Positions 11,406 through 22,880 of a stretch of 64,000 bases of DNA are shown piece after piece. Position 1 is the stretch's first letter, and each line of letters starts with the position of its first letter. The translations under genes were made by a program, and so were the position numbers. Under the pieces are notes generated by a model that had not been told where the DNA came from, made no database searches, and saw only the letters and a program-made list of their open reading frames with translations. Source of the DNA: Prinsepia uniflora (Eukaryota; Streptophyta; Magnoliopsida; Rosales; Rosaceae); assembly GCA_032719365.1 (NCBI GenBank), contig CM064865.1, forward strand, positions 35,142,065 to 35,206,064, in the 5' to 3' direction.

Positions 11406-14400
11406 ATGCCTCCTAGGAGAATTCCGCATACTCGAACGGACGAGGATCTAGAAAGAGAGATGGAATGCGCGAGCATCGAAAGGGCTCAACGTTTGGGAGC
11501 CACTCCTTTCTGCGGGGGATCAAACCCCGAGGATGCTCACGACTGGATCACCAAGTGGGAGAGGATCTTCTCGGTGATGCACTGCCCTCCGGGCGAACGA
11601 GTGACTCTGGCGGCCTTCTTACTGGAGGGAGGAGCCTACCAGTGGTGGCATGGACTCGAAATGTCCGGGTGGTCTGTCCATACCACTACCTGGGAAGCTT
11701 TTCGTTCCAGGTTTCTGGACCAGTACTACCCGCGATCTTTTCGCGCGGCGCGGGAGGCGGAATTCCTGCGGCTGGAGCAGGGTGACATGTCTGTTTCAGA
11801 CTACGAGCAAACTTTCGGGAGACTTTCCCGGTTCGCTGCCTCATTCGTAAGCACGGAGGAGGACAAATGCCAGCGGTTTGAGCTTGGACTCCGAGGGGAG
11901 ATCCGGGCCAGTGTGACTGCTACCACTCATGCTTCTCTGAGGGATATGGTCGACGCAGCGGTGCGTGTCGAGGCCAGTCTGGCGGCACACCAATCACGAC
12001 AACCTTCGGGGGAGGGGCGACGTCAGGATCGCCCACACCATGGGCCATCAGGCCGGAAGAACAACAGGGGAGGGAGCTACAGAGGAGCACCCTCATCCTT
12101 CAAGGGTCGTGGCTGGTCGGGTCGACGTGGAGGCTCTCAGGGCAGAGGATCTGGACACAACTCTGGGCAGCACTCATCTTGGAGTGGTGCATCTGGTGGG
12201 CATTCGGGCAGGCCAAGGCCAGTAACTTGTTTTGCTTGCGGAGAGGAAGGCCACTATGCCTGCGATTGTCCGCAGTTGTCCAAAAACAACGACGCTGGGG
12301 GCTCGAGTGTGGTGCAGAGCACGGCGTCCCACACTAACGGAGGTCGCGGTCAGGGAGGTGACCGTGGTGCTGGACGTGGCGCGCGCGGGCGCGGACGGAA
12401 CGGAGGGCCGAGGGCCCAAGTGCTTGCAATGACCCAGCAGCAGGCGAGGACTGCTCCAGGCGTGGTCACAGGTACACTACATATCCTTAATTTTCTTGTA
12501 CGTGTATTAATGGATGCGGGGGCTACACATTCTTTTATTTCGAGGAGTTGTGCCGGTTTGCTTGATTGTGTGGTATCAGCCTTAGATTGCGAAATGGGTG
12601 TTGGCACCCCGATGGGTACCGTGTACCTTGTGAATCAGGTGATTCGGAGGTGCCCGGTAAGAATTGAGGATGTGGATTTACCAGCAGACTTAATTATTCT
12701 GGATATCCACGACTTCGATATAATCCTAGGGATGGATTGGCTGTCGGAGCACGGATCGCTCATCGACTGCTGTAGCAAGCAAGTAATTTTGCGGAGCCCG
12801 GGTTTGCCGGAAGTTATCTTTCAGGGGGAACGTGATGGTTCGCCTCCTGAAGTGATTTCGTCACTTACTGCTACCAAACTTCTACGGAAGGGATGCCAGG
12901 GTTATCTGGCGCATGTCGTGTCGGAACGGGTCGATACTCCGGTTATCGACGAAATACCGGTGGTCTGTGAGTTTCCGGACGTATTCCCGGAAGACTTACC
13001 TGGATTGCCACCATCGCGGGAGATTGAGTTTACTATTGAACTACTCCCGGGTACCCGACCTATATCCCAGGCACCATACCGGATGGCGCCGGCCGAGTTA
13101 CGGGAACTCAAGACTCAATTGCAGGAGTTGGTAGATTTGGGGTATGTCCGACCGAGCACTTCACCGTGGGGAGCACCGGTGTTGTTCGTGAAGAAGAAGG
13201 AAGGAAGTCTCCGTTTATGTATTGATTATCGACAACTCAACAAGGTGACATTGAGGAACCAGTATCCTCTACCCAGGATTGATGACCTTTTCGACCAGTT
13301 GCGGGGAGCTCAGTGCTTCTCGAAAATTGATTTGCGATCTGGGTATCACCAACTGAGGATTTCGGAGGAGGATATTCCGAAAACTGTTTTTCGAACCCGT
13401 TACGGGCACTACGAGTTCCTTGTTATGCCATTTGGTTTGACGAATGCTCCAGCAGCATTCATGGATCTGATGAACCGGGTCTTCCGACCCTACCTGGATA
13501 AGTTCGTGATTGTGTTCATCGATGATATTTTGGTATACTCGAGGAGTGCCCGTGCACATGAAGAACATCTACGGCTGGTCTTGGAGAAACTGAGACAAGA
13601 ACAATTGTATGCCAAGCTGAGCAAGTGTCAGTTTTGGCTGAGCAGTATTGGTTTTCTGGGACACGTGATATCGACGGATGGGATTTGCGTGGATCCCCAG
13701 AAAACAGAAGCGGTGACCAACTGGGCTAAACCGACAACAGTGACCGAGGTGCGGAGTTTCGTCGGATTGGCAGGTTACTACCGGAGATTCGTGGAGGGTT
13801 TCTCCAAAATTGCTGCACCATTGACTCGTTTGACTCGAAAGGGAGTAAAGTTTATCTGGGACGAGCAGTGCGATCGGAGCTTTCAAGAGTTGAAAGATCG
13901 GTTGACCACTGCACCTGTCCTTGCATTGCCGGATGACAGTGGAGAGTTTGTGGTCTTCAGTGATGCATCGCTGCAAGGTCTAGGCTGCGTGTTGATGCAA
14001 ACTGGCAAGGTTATCGCCTATGCATCCCGGCAGCTGAAGACCCATGAGTTGAACTACCCTACCCATGATTTGGAGTTGGCAGCGGTGGTTCATGCACTCA
14101 AGATCTGGAGACATTATCTGTTCGGCGCAACGTGTCGAATATACACCGACCACCAGAGTCTTAAATATTTATTCACTCAGAAGGAGCTCAACATGAGACA
14201 ACGGAGATGGTTGGAGCTACTGAAGGACTATGACTGTACGATCGAGTACCATCCGGGTAAGGCCAATGTGGTGGCGGATGCACTCAGCAGGAAATCAGCA
14301 GGAACTATTGCACACCTTGGGGTGGTGTATCTTCCCTTGCTGGTGGAACTCCGGAAGGCGGGAGTTATTTTGGGTACGGACGAGCATGGAGCTTTGTTGG

Positions 14401-15851
14401 CCAGCTTCCATGTGCGACCGGTACTGATTGATCGGATCATTGAAGCACAACTGCAGGATCCGATACTCTGTATTTACAGAATTGAGGTCGATGCGGATGG
14501 GAGACAGGATTTTACCATCCGGGACGATGGAGCACTGGTGAAATTGGGCCGTTTGTGCGTTCCTGCAGTGGCAGAGTTACGGGCCGAGATACTTGAAGAG
14601 GCCCACAGTTCGGCCTATGCTATGCATCCGGGAGGTACAAAGATGTACCGTACCCTCCGGAACCATTATTGGTGGCCAGGAATGAAGAAGGATATTGCTG
14701 AGTTCGTGAGCAAATGCTTAACCTGTCAGCAGGTTAAGGCGGAACGGCAGAGACCGTATGGGGCTATGCAGCCACTTCCGATTCCTGAGTGGAAGTGGGA
14801 TCACATCACCATGGACTTCGTCTTTAAATTACCGAGGACTCAGAGTGGAGTGGACGGAGTATGGGTGATCGTGGATCGGTTAACCAAATCAGCCCATTTT
14901 CTGCCAGTTCTGGAAACCTATAAACCTAACCGACTGGCTCAGCTGTTTGTGAAGGAAATCATACGACTTCATGGTACGCCGGAATCAATCGTGTCCGATC
15001 GTGATCCGCGTTTCACTTCCAGGTTCTGGCGGAGTTTGCAAGCTACTTTGGGAACAAACCTACGTTTCAGTACTGCTTTCCATCCACAGACCGATGGACA
15101 GTCTGAGAGAACCATTCAAACCCTGGAGGACATGATGAGGTCATGTGTACTACAGTTTCAAGACTCTTGGGATACTCATTTGCCATTGATGGAATTCGCT
15201 TACAACAACAGCTATCAGGCAAGCATCGGGATGGCACCTTATGAGGCACTGTATGGCCGACAGTGCAGGACACCTATCTGCTGGACGGAGGTAGGGGAGC
15301 GAGCGGTTGTAGGGCCGGAGGTAGTGGACTTAACCATGGAAACTGTTCGCGTGATCAAGGAAAGATTGAAGGTGGCACAGGATCGCCAGAAGAGTTATGC
15401 CGACCGACGGATTCGAGACTTGGAGTTTGAAGTGGGAGATTTTGTCTTCCTGAAGTTGTCTCCGTGGAGGGGGATTATCCGTTTTGGCCGACGGGGGAAA
15501 CTGAGTCCGCGTTTTATCGGACCTTATGAAATCGTGGAGAGAATTGGCAGAGTTGCATACAGATTGGCACTACCCCCAGAACTATCAAGAGTTCACGATG
15601 TTTTCCACGTATCGATGTTGCGGATGTACGTACGTGATGCTTCTCATGTACTTAGGGAACAACCTGTCGAACTACGGGAGGATTTGAGCTTTGAAGAACA
15701 ACCAGTACAGATCTTGGATCGGAAGGACAAGGTACTACGTCGAAAGACGATCCCTCTCGTGAAAATTCTCTGGAGAAACCAGGATGTGGAAGAAGCCACA
15801 TGGGAGCCTGAGGCTCAGATGCGAGAACAATTTCCTCATTTGTTTCTTTGA
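11406..15851 (+). CDS. Gag-pol polyprotein of element B (Ty3/gypsy, Tekay/Del type)
   Basis: One uninterrupted frame of 1481 residues. The frame is open further upstream, but the first ATG is 11406 (MPPRRIPHT). Order: retrotransposon gag domain (about residues 40-150), basic Gly/Arg/Ser-rich linker, CCHC zinc knuckle CFACGEEGHYACDC (about 275), aspartic protease with LMDAGATHSF (about 368; DAG where many relatives have DSG), reverse transcriptase with KIDLRSGYHQ and the FIDD catalytic box (about 705), RNase H (FSDAS, YTDHQSL), integrase with an HHCC zinc site (about 1060-1110) and core motifs TMDFV, SDRDPRF and the glutamate in GQSERTIQ, then a chromodomain-like tail with LWRNQDVEEATWEPEA. 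It makes particle, protease, cDNA synthesis and integration functions. The chromodomain tail is thought to guide integration into heterochromatin. No stop or frameshift is seen, unlike element A. Confidence 0.96.
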   Translation: MPPRRIPHTRTDEDLEREMECASIERAQRLGATPFCGGSNPEDAHDWITKWERIFSVMHCPPGERVTLAAFLLEGGAYQWWHGLEMSGWSVHTTTWEAFRSRFLDQYYPRSFRAAREAEFLRLEQGDMSVSDYEQTFGRLSRFAASFVSTEEDKCQRFELGLRGEIRASVTATTHASLRDMVDAAVRVEASLAAHQSRQPSGEGRRQDRPHHGPSGRKNNRGGSYRGAPSSFKGRGWSGRRGGSQGRGSGHNSGQHSSWSGASGGHSGRPRPVTCFACGEEGHYACDCPQLSKNNDAGGSSVVQSTASHTNGGRGQGGDRGAGRGARGRGRNGGPRAQVLAMTQQQARTAPGVVTGTLHILNFLVRVLMDAGATHSFISRSCAGLLDCVVSALDCEMGVGTPMGTVYLVNQVIRRCPVRIEDVDLPADLIILDIHDFDIILGMDWLSEHGSLIDCCSKQVILRSPGLPEVIFQGERDGSPPEVISSLTATKLLRKGCQGYLAHVVSERVDTPVIDEIPVVCEFPDVFPEDLPGLPPSREIEFTIELLPGTRPISQAPYRMAPAELRELKTQLQELVDLGYVRPSTSPWGAPVLFVKKKEGSLRLCIDYRQLNKVTLRNQYPLPRIDDLFDQLRGAQCFSKIDLRSGYHQLRISEEDIPKTVFRTRYGHYEFLVMPFGLTNAPAAFMDLMNRVFRPYLDKFVIVFIDDILVYSRSARAHEEHLRLVLEKLRQEQLYAKLSKCQFWLSSIGFLGHVISTDGICVDPQKTEAVTNWAKPTTVTEVRSFVGLAGYYRRFVEGFSKIAAPLTRLTRKGVKFIWDEQCDRSFQELKDRLTTAPVLALPDDSGEFVVFSDASLQGLGCVLMQTGKVIAYASRQLKTHELNYPTHDLELAAVVHALKIWRHYLFGATCRIYTDHQSLKYLFTQKELNMRQRRWLELLKDYDCTIEYHPGKANVVADALSRKSAGTIAHLGVVYLPLLVELRKAGVILGTDEHGALLASFHVRPVLIDRIIEAQLQDPILCIYRIEVDADGRQDFTIRDDGALVKLGRLCVPAVAELRAEILEEAHSSAYAMHPGGTKMYRTLRNHYWWPGMKKDIAEFVSKCLTCQQVKAERQRPYGAMQPLPIPEWKWDHITMDFVFKLPRTQSGVDGVWVIVDRLTKSAHFLPVLETYKPNRLAQLFVKEIIRLHGTPESIVSDRDPRFTSRFWRSLQATLGTNLRFSTAFHPQTDGQSERTIQTLEDMMRSCVLQFQDSWDTHLPLMEFAYNNSYQASIGMAPYEALYGRQCRTPICWTEVGERAVVGPEVVDLTMETVRVIKERLKVAQDRQKSYADRRIRDLEFEVGDFVFLKLSPWRGIIRFGRRGKLSPRFIGPYEIVERIGRVAYRLALPPELSRVHDVFHVSMLRMYVRDASHVLREQPVELREDLSFEEQPVQILDRKDKVLRRKTIPLVKILWRNQDVEEATWEPEAQMREQFPHLFL

Positions 15852-15870
15852 AATTTCGGGACGAAATTTC

Positions 15871-15885
15871 TTAAGGGGGGAAGGT
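15871..15885 (+). other. Polypurine tract of element B
   Basis: TTAAGGGGGGAAGGT lies directly before the 3' LTR. It is preceded by the inverted motif AATTTCGGGACGAAATTT (15852-15869) that is also seen before the 3' LTR of element D. It primes plus-strand DNA synthesis. Confidence 0.88.
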
Positions 15886-18686
15886 TGTAACACCCCGGAA
15901 ATTCGAGGATTTCCATATTGTAATTTTTTTGTGTGAATTGACGATTTTACCCCTGTGAATGGTATGGTCAAATTGTTGACTTTTTGATTGAGGAACTAAA
16001 TGGACTTTGACCTATGACCGTGACGTAGTTCGGGACGTCACGAGTTCATAGACAGGTGGCACGTCCATTTCGGACGATCAGGGAAAAAGTTATGGCTATC
16101 GGAAGTTCAGGGGCATTACCGTAATTTGGACTCTCGGGGGAAAATGTTGACTTTTCTTTTGACAACTAATTTTCAGTTTACTCAAGGACCGTTGGGTAGG
16201 CCTCGACGTCCTGAGTCCGTAGACAGGCGGCACGCCGAAATCGGACTTCGTACGAGGAAGTTATGGTCAGAAACGTGAATTCGGGAAGTTCGTGTCTCGG
16301 TTTTCGTGTCGAATATTATATTCAGAAATTCTGATTGAAGGACACCTGGGGAGTGACAAGTGTCACTCACCCATTGGCTAGATTGGATCAGATCCACTAT
16401 TGGATTAATTAAACATTTGAACCAGCTTTAAATGTCAGCCTTTGGATTGAAAACCCCAGATCAGATCTCAGCCCTTGATCTAATCTGGAGATTCAATCTG
16501 AGCCATCCATTTCCTTCCCTCCATTTCTTTATAATTCATACCCGCAGAGCACATTCTGCCATTTCGATCCAACCTTTCCAGCAAACCATCCACTCTCTGT
16601 GTCTGTGTATTGGGGACTTGCCGGCGAGGCTGAACGGTGGCAGTGAGCACGGCGGAGGACGGCGGCGTGGGGGGAAAACCGGAAAACCCGAAACGGTTTC
16701 TAAAACTCAGATTTTGGTAACTCGAATTCCCACGTTTAGTTTTGTTTCCTATTAATCCTAATCGACTCTAGGGACTTATAGGAACCTTCTGGGCTTGAGT
16801 TCACGACCGGAGGTAGCCTGAACGGAGTGCAAACGGCGACGGGAACCCGGGTCTGTTCATCGAGGTAAGTCTTTGTTTCAGCCCTTGTTTATTGATTTTA
16901 ATTAGCTAGAACTGTTCCTGGGTATAGGACGAACATCTAGGAACAAACCAGAGTGAAAATGGTTGGGTGTAGAAGAAATGGTGACCGGGTCGTGATCGCG
17001 GGTCTGTTCGACCCAAGTTGCAGAGATACGGGTCAACCCGTCTGAGGACAGAGGTGATGACGTGGCACCCTGTCAGACTGTCAGGTGACGTGGACCAACC
17101 GTGAGCCGACACGTGTCACATGTCAGTGCACAGTCAGCACTGACATGTCAGTGACGTGGACCAGTCAGGGACTGCCACGTGTCACTGACATGTCAGTGAC
17201 GTGGACCAGTGCCGTGCTGACACGTGGCACATGTCAGATCTGACACGTGGTCTGACAGATCAGTGAGGTGGACCAATTGGATGTTGACACGTGGCACCTG
17301 TCAGAGTCTGACACGTCAAACCTGACAGCTGTCATATGACGTCAGCATGACGTCATGCTGACGTCAGCAGTGACGTCAGCGATGACGTCAGCAGGAACTG
17401 TTCCTGCGTTGACCGCCACGTTGACCGGCGCGTGGGGGCGCGTGTGAACAGTGTTTCTGGTGGGACCACCACCATTCTTTAGGTTTCGACGATCCGGATC
17501 CAATGGCGGTGGTTTCGGGTCGATCGGAGATCATTAAGTTGGTCAAAATAAGGTTTATTGCCTTGGGAAGCGCGTTCGGGCGGCTTTCCCGGGTCGGTTT
17601 CGACCTAGGCTTTCATGGTTGAATGTTGGGGGTTTAATTTGACCTTTACGAATACTTGGATTTGACAGGGATTGTACATTTGTACCAGGACGAGGGTATA
17701 CGTTCGGTTTCTAGCAGGATTGTACTGTGAGTGGGCCATTTTCTTAAACCCTTGTGTGCATAAATGTTTTCTGGTTTTATTATACTTATTCACATGCTAA
17801 AACAATGATGGTTTTGATGATATGGAAAATATGGTTATGGCACGTTTCACGGTATTTGGGCTTGAGACCCGTCCGATGAAACTGAATGATTGGTTCGGAT
17901 TCTATCTATGTATATATATGTTTGCATGTGGATATCAATAAAATGTATTTGTTACTGCACTGTATAGATCCTTCCATATTATATTGTCTCCTCCGGATGA
18001 GGTACCCCGGAGAGGTCACGGACGTCTAGTACGTCCAGCGTCTATGACGCTAAGCATCGGGGATGCTGTACCCGAACGGGGTTCGGGGATTGAACTCGGA
18101 AATTGAGACCCGAGTGGCACGCGTAGCCTTGTGATTGTGACCTATTGGACGTCAGGGACGTCAGACATCAGGGATGTCGGGATTGGAGTGTATAGTGCAG
18201 CAACTAAAATTATGGTTATGGTTTTGCTATATGCCTTATGGTTCATATTCTATGGTTTATGATTTTGGAATTATGGTGCACGCATATTTGGAAAACGGAG
18301 GGGTAAATTATATGTTTTACTTATCAAACGATTTCATAAACTTGTGTTTCGGTCCACTCACCCTTACTGTTTGATAACCCCTCCAGGTCGGGAAACTGAG
18401 GTAGAGGAGGAGCCAGAGGCTGAGGCATAGATCTACTTCTGCGTACCTGAACCCCTGCTGGGCGGTGTACCCGCAGGATTACTTTAGAGTCGTGCTCGCA
18501 AATTTGTAATTTTGGATTATATCCCTTGTCTGACATTCGTTTAATTCGGATTTTATGTATGACTTTAATTTGGTTATTTATGCTTTTAAATGTTTTGAGG
18601 TTAAAATTGGTATGAATTATTGGGTGTCAGACGGGAGCAGGGCACGTCCCCTTGTGGTCCCTGTGGGATCGGGGCGGGTCCTGTCA
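15886..18686 (+). repeat. 3' LTR of element B
   Basis: 2801 bp, same ends as the 5' LTR, offset +7413. Only two differences from the 5' copy were found, at 16178 and 17334. The second turns AGATGACGTC into ATATGACGTC inside the ACGT array (17061-17392) without destroying an ACGT core. Confidence 0.95.
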
Positions 18687-19005
18687 CTCTTAGAGATGTT
18701 TCTCCAGCTAGCAGACCGTCTGTTTGTTGAAAAAATGCCGCGCCTGCCCCCATCGCAGGTCGGGGATTCATAGTAGCAGTAGCCATGGGGAACGTTCCAA
18801 AACTGAACGTAGGTGTCCAGTTTGGCATTCCGAACGGTAGGTGAATTGATGCGTAGCGTGGGCCGTGTAGGTGACGGGAAAGTGGTTCTTTTGGAATTTC
18901 TGGGAAGGGTACGCTCACGACAGCTATCTCAGCGGCAGATGTGGCAGCCTCGGAGGCTCGTGCGGATCGGCGTGTTCTGGCCATGTGAAAAACGGTAAGT
19001 GTCAA
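18687..19005 (-). pseudogene. Start of a retroelement gag-like frame (upstream half)
   Basis: Minus-strand open frame, probable ATG at 18984 (MARTRRSARASEA), rich in Ala/Pro/Ser/Arg. It runs to element B and continues in frame at 8472-8278 when element B is removed. Upstream on the minus strand are a PBS-like site (19074-19089) and an LTR-like block (19092-19865) at the right spacing for an LTR-PBS-leader-gag arrangement. No conserved gag domain is visible in the short part present, so identity rests on context. It is the oldest layer of this nested stack. Confidence 0.45.
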
Positions 19006-19073
19006 AAGTGTGATGATGGAGTTCTTTCAAGGAAAAACTAAAGAGCACGCTTTGAGTATTTCTCAAATCGGCT

Positions 19074-19089
19074 CTCAATGAAAGCACCA
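19074..19089 (-). other. Probable primer-binding site of an old minus-strand retroelement
   Basis: The minus strand reads TGGTGCTTTCATTGAG two bases after the proposed LTR end. Similar sequence occurs at this position in many plant Ty3/gypsy elements of non-chromovirus (Tat-like) type. The tRNA is not assigned. Confidence 0.45.
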
Positions 19090-19091
19090 GT

Positions 19092-19865
19092 TGTTGATGC
19101 AGAAATCGTCTGATCCTATCAAATTCCTTCTTGATCCCTACATACAATAACTAAAATCAAACGTGGTTATCGTTGAATCCTAGGGGGTGGTTCAATTGTA
19201 AACGCTATGATACTTAAGTCAGTTTTCTGAGATAATAAACCGACAGAGTGTTTGCAGAAGTTTTTTATTACCTTTAGAAGTGAGATGAAGCTTTCTAGTT
19301 ATAGTGAAGTCTTGAGAGTCACTAGAGCATCTGATTGGTTGAAGGAAAAGTGTTAAATAAGTTATTGTACCGAGTGTAATAACTTATTTATTAATTAATA
19401 AATAATTCGCTGGGAAGTTATTTATTATCAGCATTGATCTGATTAATTATTATATTTAGCTGGTAAATATATCGAATTAATGCGGAGGCCGTGTGATGTC
19501 GTCATCATATTTACCATGGGTAATATCGGCGTTATGAGCGTTATTGGCCACATGGCAGCTCCAAAATATTTTGATAATTTATGGTTCCACAGTAATCGTG
19601 TCACCTCATTATTTAATCTAGAATTTCGAAATTGACTATTTTTTAGCGGTTAGGAAATTGTGTGGGGTATTTCAAGATGCGATGAAGAACTCCAAGTTCA
19701 CTATGATATTAGAAACAATGACGATAATGATTTTGGAAAAACTGTGTTTGCAGGAAAGAAGGAAGATGATGATGTAACTTTTGGAAATTTATTTTCTTTT
19801 CTTCTTAATTAGTGATATTGGGAGTGTTCCGAATGACTCCTCCATTATAGTGGTCCCACACTACA
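19092..19865 (-). repeat. Probable LTR of the old gag-bearing element
   Basis: On the minus strand it begins TGTAGTGTGGGACCACTATA and ends GCATCAACA, giving TG...CA ends and 774 bp. It sits directly upstream of the PBS-like site and the gag-like start. The second LTR and the target duplication are outside the window, so the left boundary of the old element cannot be tested. Confidence 0.45.
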
Positions 19866-20190
19866 TCAGTAGCCATTCCTTTCTCTCATCGAGTTTTTTT
19901 TTTAATCAATTTTCAATTTAGTAGGAGTTTTTAAGATAAAAATGTAAAAGATAATGCTAGAGAGTGGCATATGGTACTCCTCAAAATCGACACCTAAGAA
20001 ATTTAATGGAGCCATAGATCTTGCGCTGCCATTTCTCATTGCCATTTTTTATATTATATTTATATTTTTCTTACAAAAAAATAATAAATAGCATTTGTTA
20101 AATTATACCAATATTCCTACACAATAAAATCCCAAATGAGTTCATCTTGAAAATTCCATCCTCTAAATATCAATTAAATAGAAATATATT
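19866..20190. other. AT-rich intergenic DNA, no feature recognised
   Basis: Short poly-T and poly-A tracts; no open frame, repeat or motif I can support. Confidence 0.6.
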
Positions 20191-21560
20191 TAAAGTATTT
20201 AAAGAGTCTGACGAATAAGAAAATTTTGAAAAATAATTTTTTAAAATCAGTTGATTGATCTAACCGCTCATATTTATTGTACGTATTCATAGTTCACTTA
20301 TGCCAAAAATTAGCCAATTTTGAAATTTCGGGATTAAGTAACGGTGCGCAATGATTAGACGGTTATAAAATATTTTAGACGATCAAACGTCTTTAACTCC
20401 TCAAAATTTGGAGTTTTTCAAAGATGGAGATCTAGGCAAGTAAAATCATGACGTGAACGATTTCAATCTTAAAAATTTGGTCTTCTGAAGATCAATTGAA
20501 TCAAAACTTTTAAAAACGTATTAAAATAAGACGATTTTACAATTTTTAACTATTTTAAAAAATTAATCTACCGATCTAACCGTTCATATTTATTGTACAT
20601 ACATATAGATCGCCTACTCAAAAAATTAGGCAATTTTAAAATCTCGGGATCAAGTAACAATGTGAAACGATTCGATGGTTACGAAACGTTTTATGATGAT
20701 CGGACGACTTTAACTCCTCAAAATCTAGAAACTTTTGATGGGTAAAGTCTAGGAACGTAAAATCATAAAGTGAATGGTCTGATCTTAAAAATTCTATCAT
20801 TTGACAATCAGTAAGAACAAAACTTAAAAAAACGTATTGAAATATGCTTAAAGTGTTTGAAGTGTGTTGCTTAATATGATGATTTTATGATTTTAAATTA
20901 TTTTTGAAATCAATTGACCAATCTAACTGTTCAAATTTATTGTACATACTTATAGATCGCCTACTCCAAAAATTAGCCAATTTCAAAATCCTAGGACTAA
21001 CTAATGATGCAATATGATTTGATGATTACAAAAAGTTTTATGATGATTAGATGAATTTAGCTCCTCAAAATTTGGATATTTTAGACGGAAAAGATCTAGG
21101 AACATTAAACCATAAAGTGAATGGTCTGATCTTAAAAATTCTATCATTTGAATATCGGTAGAATCAAAACTTCAAAAAAGTATAGAAATATGCTTAAAAT
21201 GTTTTAAGTGTGTTGATTAATAAGATGATTTTATAATTTTCAATAATTTTTAAAATCAATCGACCGATTTAACTGTTTACATTTATTATATGTACTCATA
21301 TATTAGTTACACAAAAATTAGTTAATTTCAAAATTCCGAGATTAAGTAACAGTGCGACACGATTCAACAGTTACAAAAAGTTTTATGATGATCAGACAAC
21401 TTTATCACCTTAAAATATGGAGATTTTAGACGGGTAAAGTCTAAACTCGTAAAACTAGAAAGTAAACGGTCCCGATGTTAAAAATTTGCTCGTTTGAATA
21501 TCGAGTAGGCCAAAATTTCGAAAAACGTATTAAAATATATTTAGGCTAAATGCTTTCTAA
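20191..21560. repeat. Diverged tandem array, about four units of 315-355 bp
   Basis: The phrase ATTTATTGTACATA(C/T) recurs at about 20271, 20587, 20935 and 21285. Each is followed in the same order by CAAAAATTAG(C)CAATTT, GGGATTAAGTAAC, GTTTTATGATGATC, CTCCTCAAAATTTGGA, GTAAAATCATAAAGTGAA and CAAAACTT...ACGTATT. Units are AT-rich and strongly diverged, and have no shared open frame. This is an old tandem duplication or relic satellite; class unknown. Confidence 0.8.
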
Positions 21561-22707
21561 TTTTTTATTAATTGAAAATGCTAATTTCAATATATACAAA
21601 CTAGGGAAATGGTCTTGAGAAACGTGTTGAAATTTACGGGATAATTTTATAATATTTTTTTATTTAGTTAATTTTTTAAAGAAAAATATGAATTTGATAA
21701 ATACAAACATTGATTTAGGCTCAAAACTATTTAATCCCAATGTTATTAAAGTCCAAAAACTATCAACCCCAACCCATTATAACCCTCAAAATTTAAATCC
21801 CAAACCCATAGTATCTCTCTCCTTCCTCAAGAGTTCTCTCGAATTCTCTCAGACCTCTCACAATCTGAGATGGAAATAGAGACACCCACCACCACTCCTT
21901 TCGAAATATGGCGGAACTACATACTCTCACGATCGCCTCTACATTGAGTATACTGCTTTATCTCTGTCACCCTCTCGACTTCTCCTCCCTCTCTGGCTAA
22001 AACAGAGACATCAAAACACCCATCACTCCCACCCTCGAAATCCGACGGAACCACCCTCAACATCACCACCACCTTCAACCTAGTGAGGAGAAGAGTCAAC
22101 CTAGTAATAGCTACCGTCGACTCCAGCCGTGACGTGAAAATTGAGGAGAAATTCGAGTCGGTGGCATCTAGTTTCTTCCATGAATTTCGCCACACAAAGA
22201 CGATGGAGAAGCATCCAAAGAAGAGCCACCAAGCTGACCACCACCAGCCACGAAATTGACTCACTTCTTCACCTCGTCATGACGCACCATCGTTGAATTC
22301 GGCAACGTCTCATTTAATTTATGGTTTGTATAGTTAGTTTTCAATTTGTGTTTTTTTCAATATAATCAATGTAATTTTCAATGGATGAAATTGCCGTAAA
22401 AATTATAAGCTGGGTGGAATTTGGGTTGAAATCGGAGTTCGGTATTTCCGTGAGAATGAAAAATGATAAATTTGAACGATGAATTTGAATGTTGAATGAT
22501 GAATGGTGAATGATGGATGAATCAGACAATTGAATCCTGATCGGAGAAGATGAGAATTTGCAGACTTTGCTCTTTAAATCGACAACTTGTTGTACTTTTT
22601 GTTTCATATTTTATCAACTTTGTATTTATAATAATATTTTATTGAATAGTCATATCACACTAAATCCAGTGCGGTATGGTAGCCATTCCCCAAATATTGA
22701 TCCTATG
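21561..22707. other. Intergenic DNA, no gene recognised
   Basis: AT-rich, with a more GC-rich stretch at 21880-22270 that is open on the minus strand (21917-22264) but shows no known domain and looks compositional. Nothing else can be supported. Confidence 0.5.
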
Positions 22708-22880
22708 ATGGTTTGACTTATTACTGGTATGTTGGATTTCCGGGTGGTGGACTTTCATGAGAGGTATCTTGGGTTACTTACAGTGATTTCCAGGAATAAG
22801 AGGTGTATGTTCACTAAAGTTCGGGATGCTCTTCACTACAAACTCAATAATTGGAATGTTAAGTTATTATCAGGTGATAG
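22708..22880 (+). pseudogene. LINE (L1-type) reverse transcriptase fragment, left part
   Basis: Encodes DFHERYLGLLTVISRNK followed by a stretch ending KLNNWNVKLLSG. This matches the conserved region late in plant L1-type reverse transcriptases (the HEKYLGLPT...GRSKK and W..KLLS pattern). The reading then breaks into unrelated AT-rich DNA and homologous coding resumes at about 24027. The two parts are one LINE copy split by later DNA. Identification is by motif memory; no catalytic residues are in this fragment. Confidence 0.6.

Larger units (their letters stand above)
8473..18686 (+). mobile_element. Element B: apparently intact, very young Tekay/Del-type Ty3/gypsy retrotransposon
   Basis: Complete 10214-bp element: 5' LTR 8473-11273, PBS 11277-11288, one gag-pol frame 11406-15851, polypurine tract 15871-15885, 3' LTR 15886-18686. 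It is flanked by the perfect duplication ctctt (8468-8472, 18687-18691). Both LTRs are 2801 bp. Reading them against each other I found only two substitutions (8765 G versus 16178 T; 9921 G versus 17334 T). This implies a very recent insertion, roughly tens of thousands of years at commonly assumed plant LTR rates. All coding domains are uninterrupted, so it may still be mobile. Confidence 0.96.

Noticed and set aside
13569..13976. 135-codon minus-strand frame within element B pol
   Set aside because: Shadow of the conserved RT/RNase H coding region.
21917..22264. 115-codon minus-strand frame
   Set aside because: No homology signal, skewed composition, no splice or promoter context.
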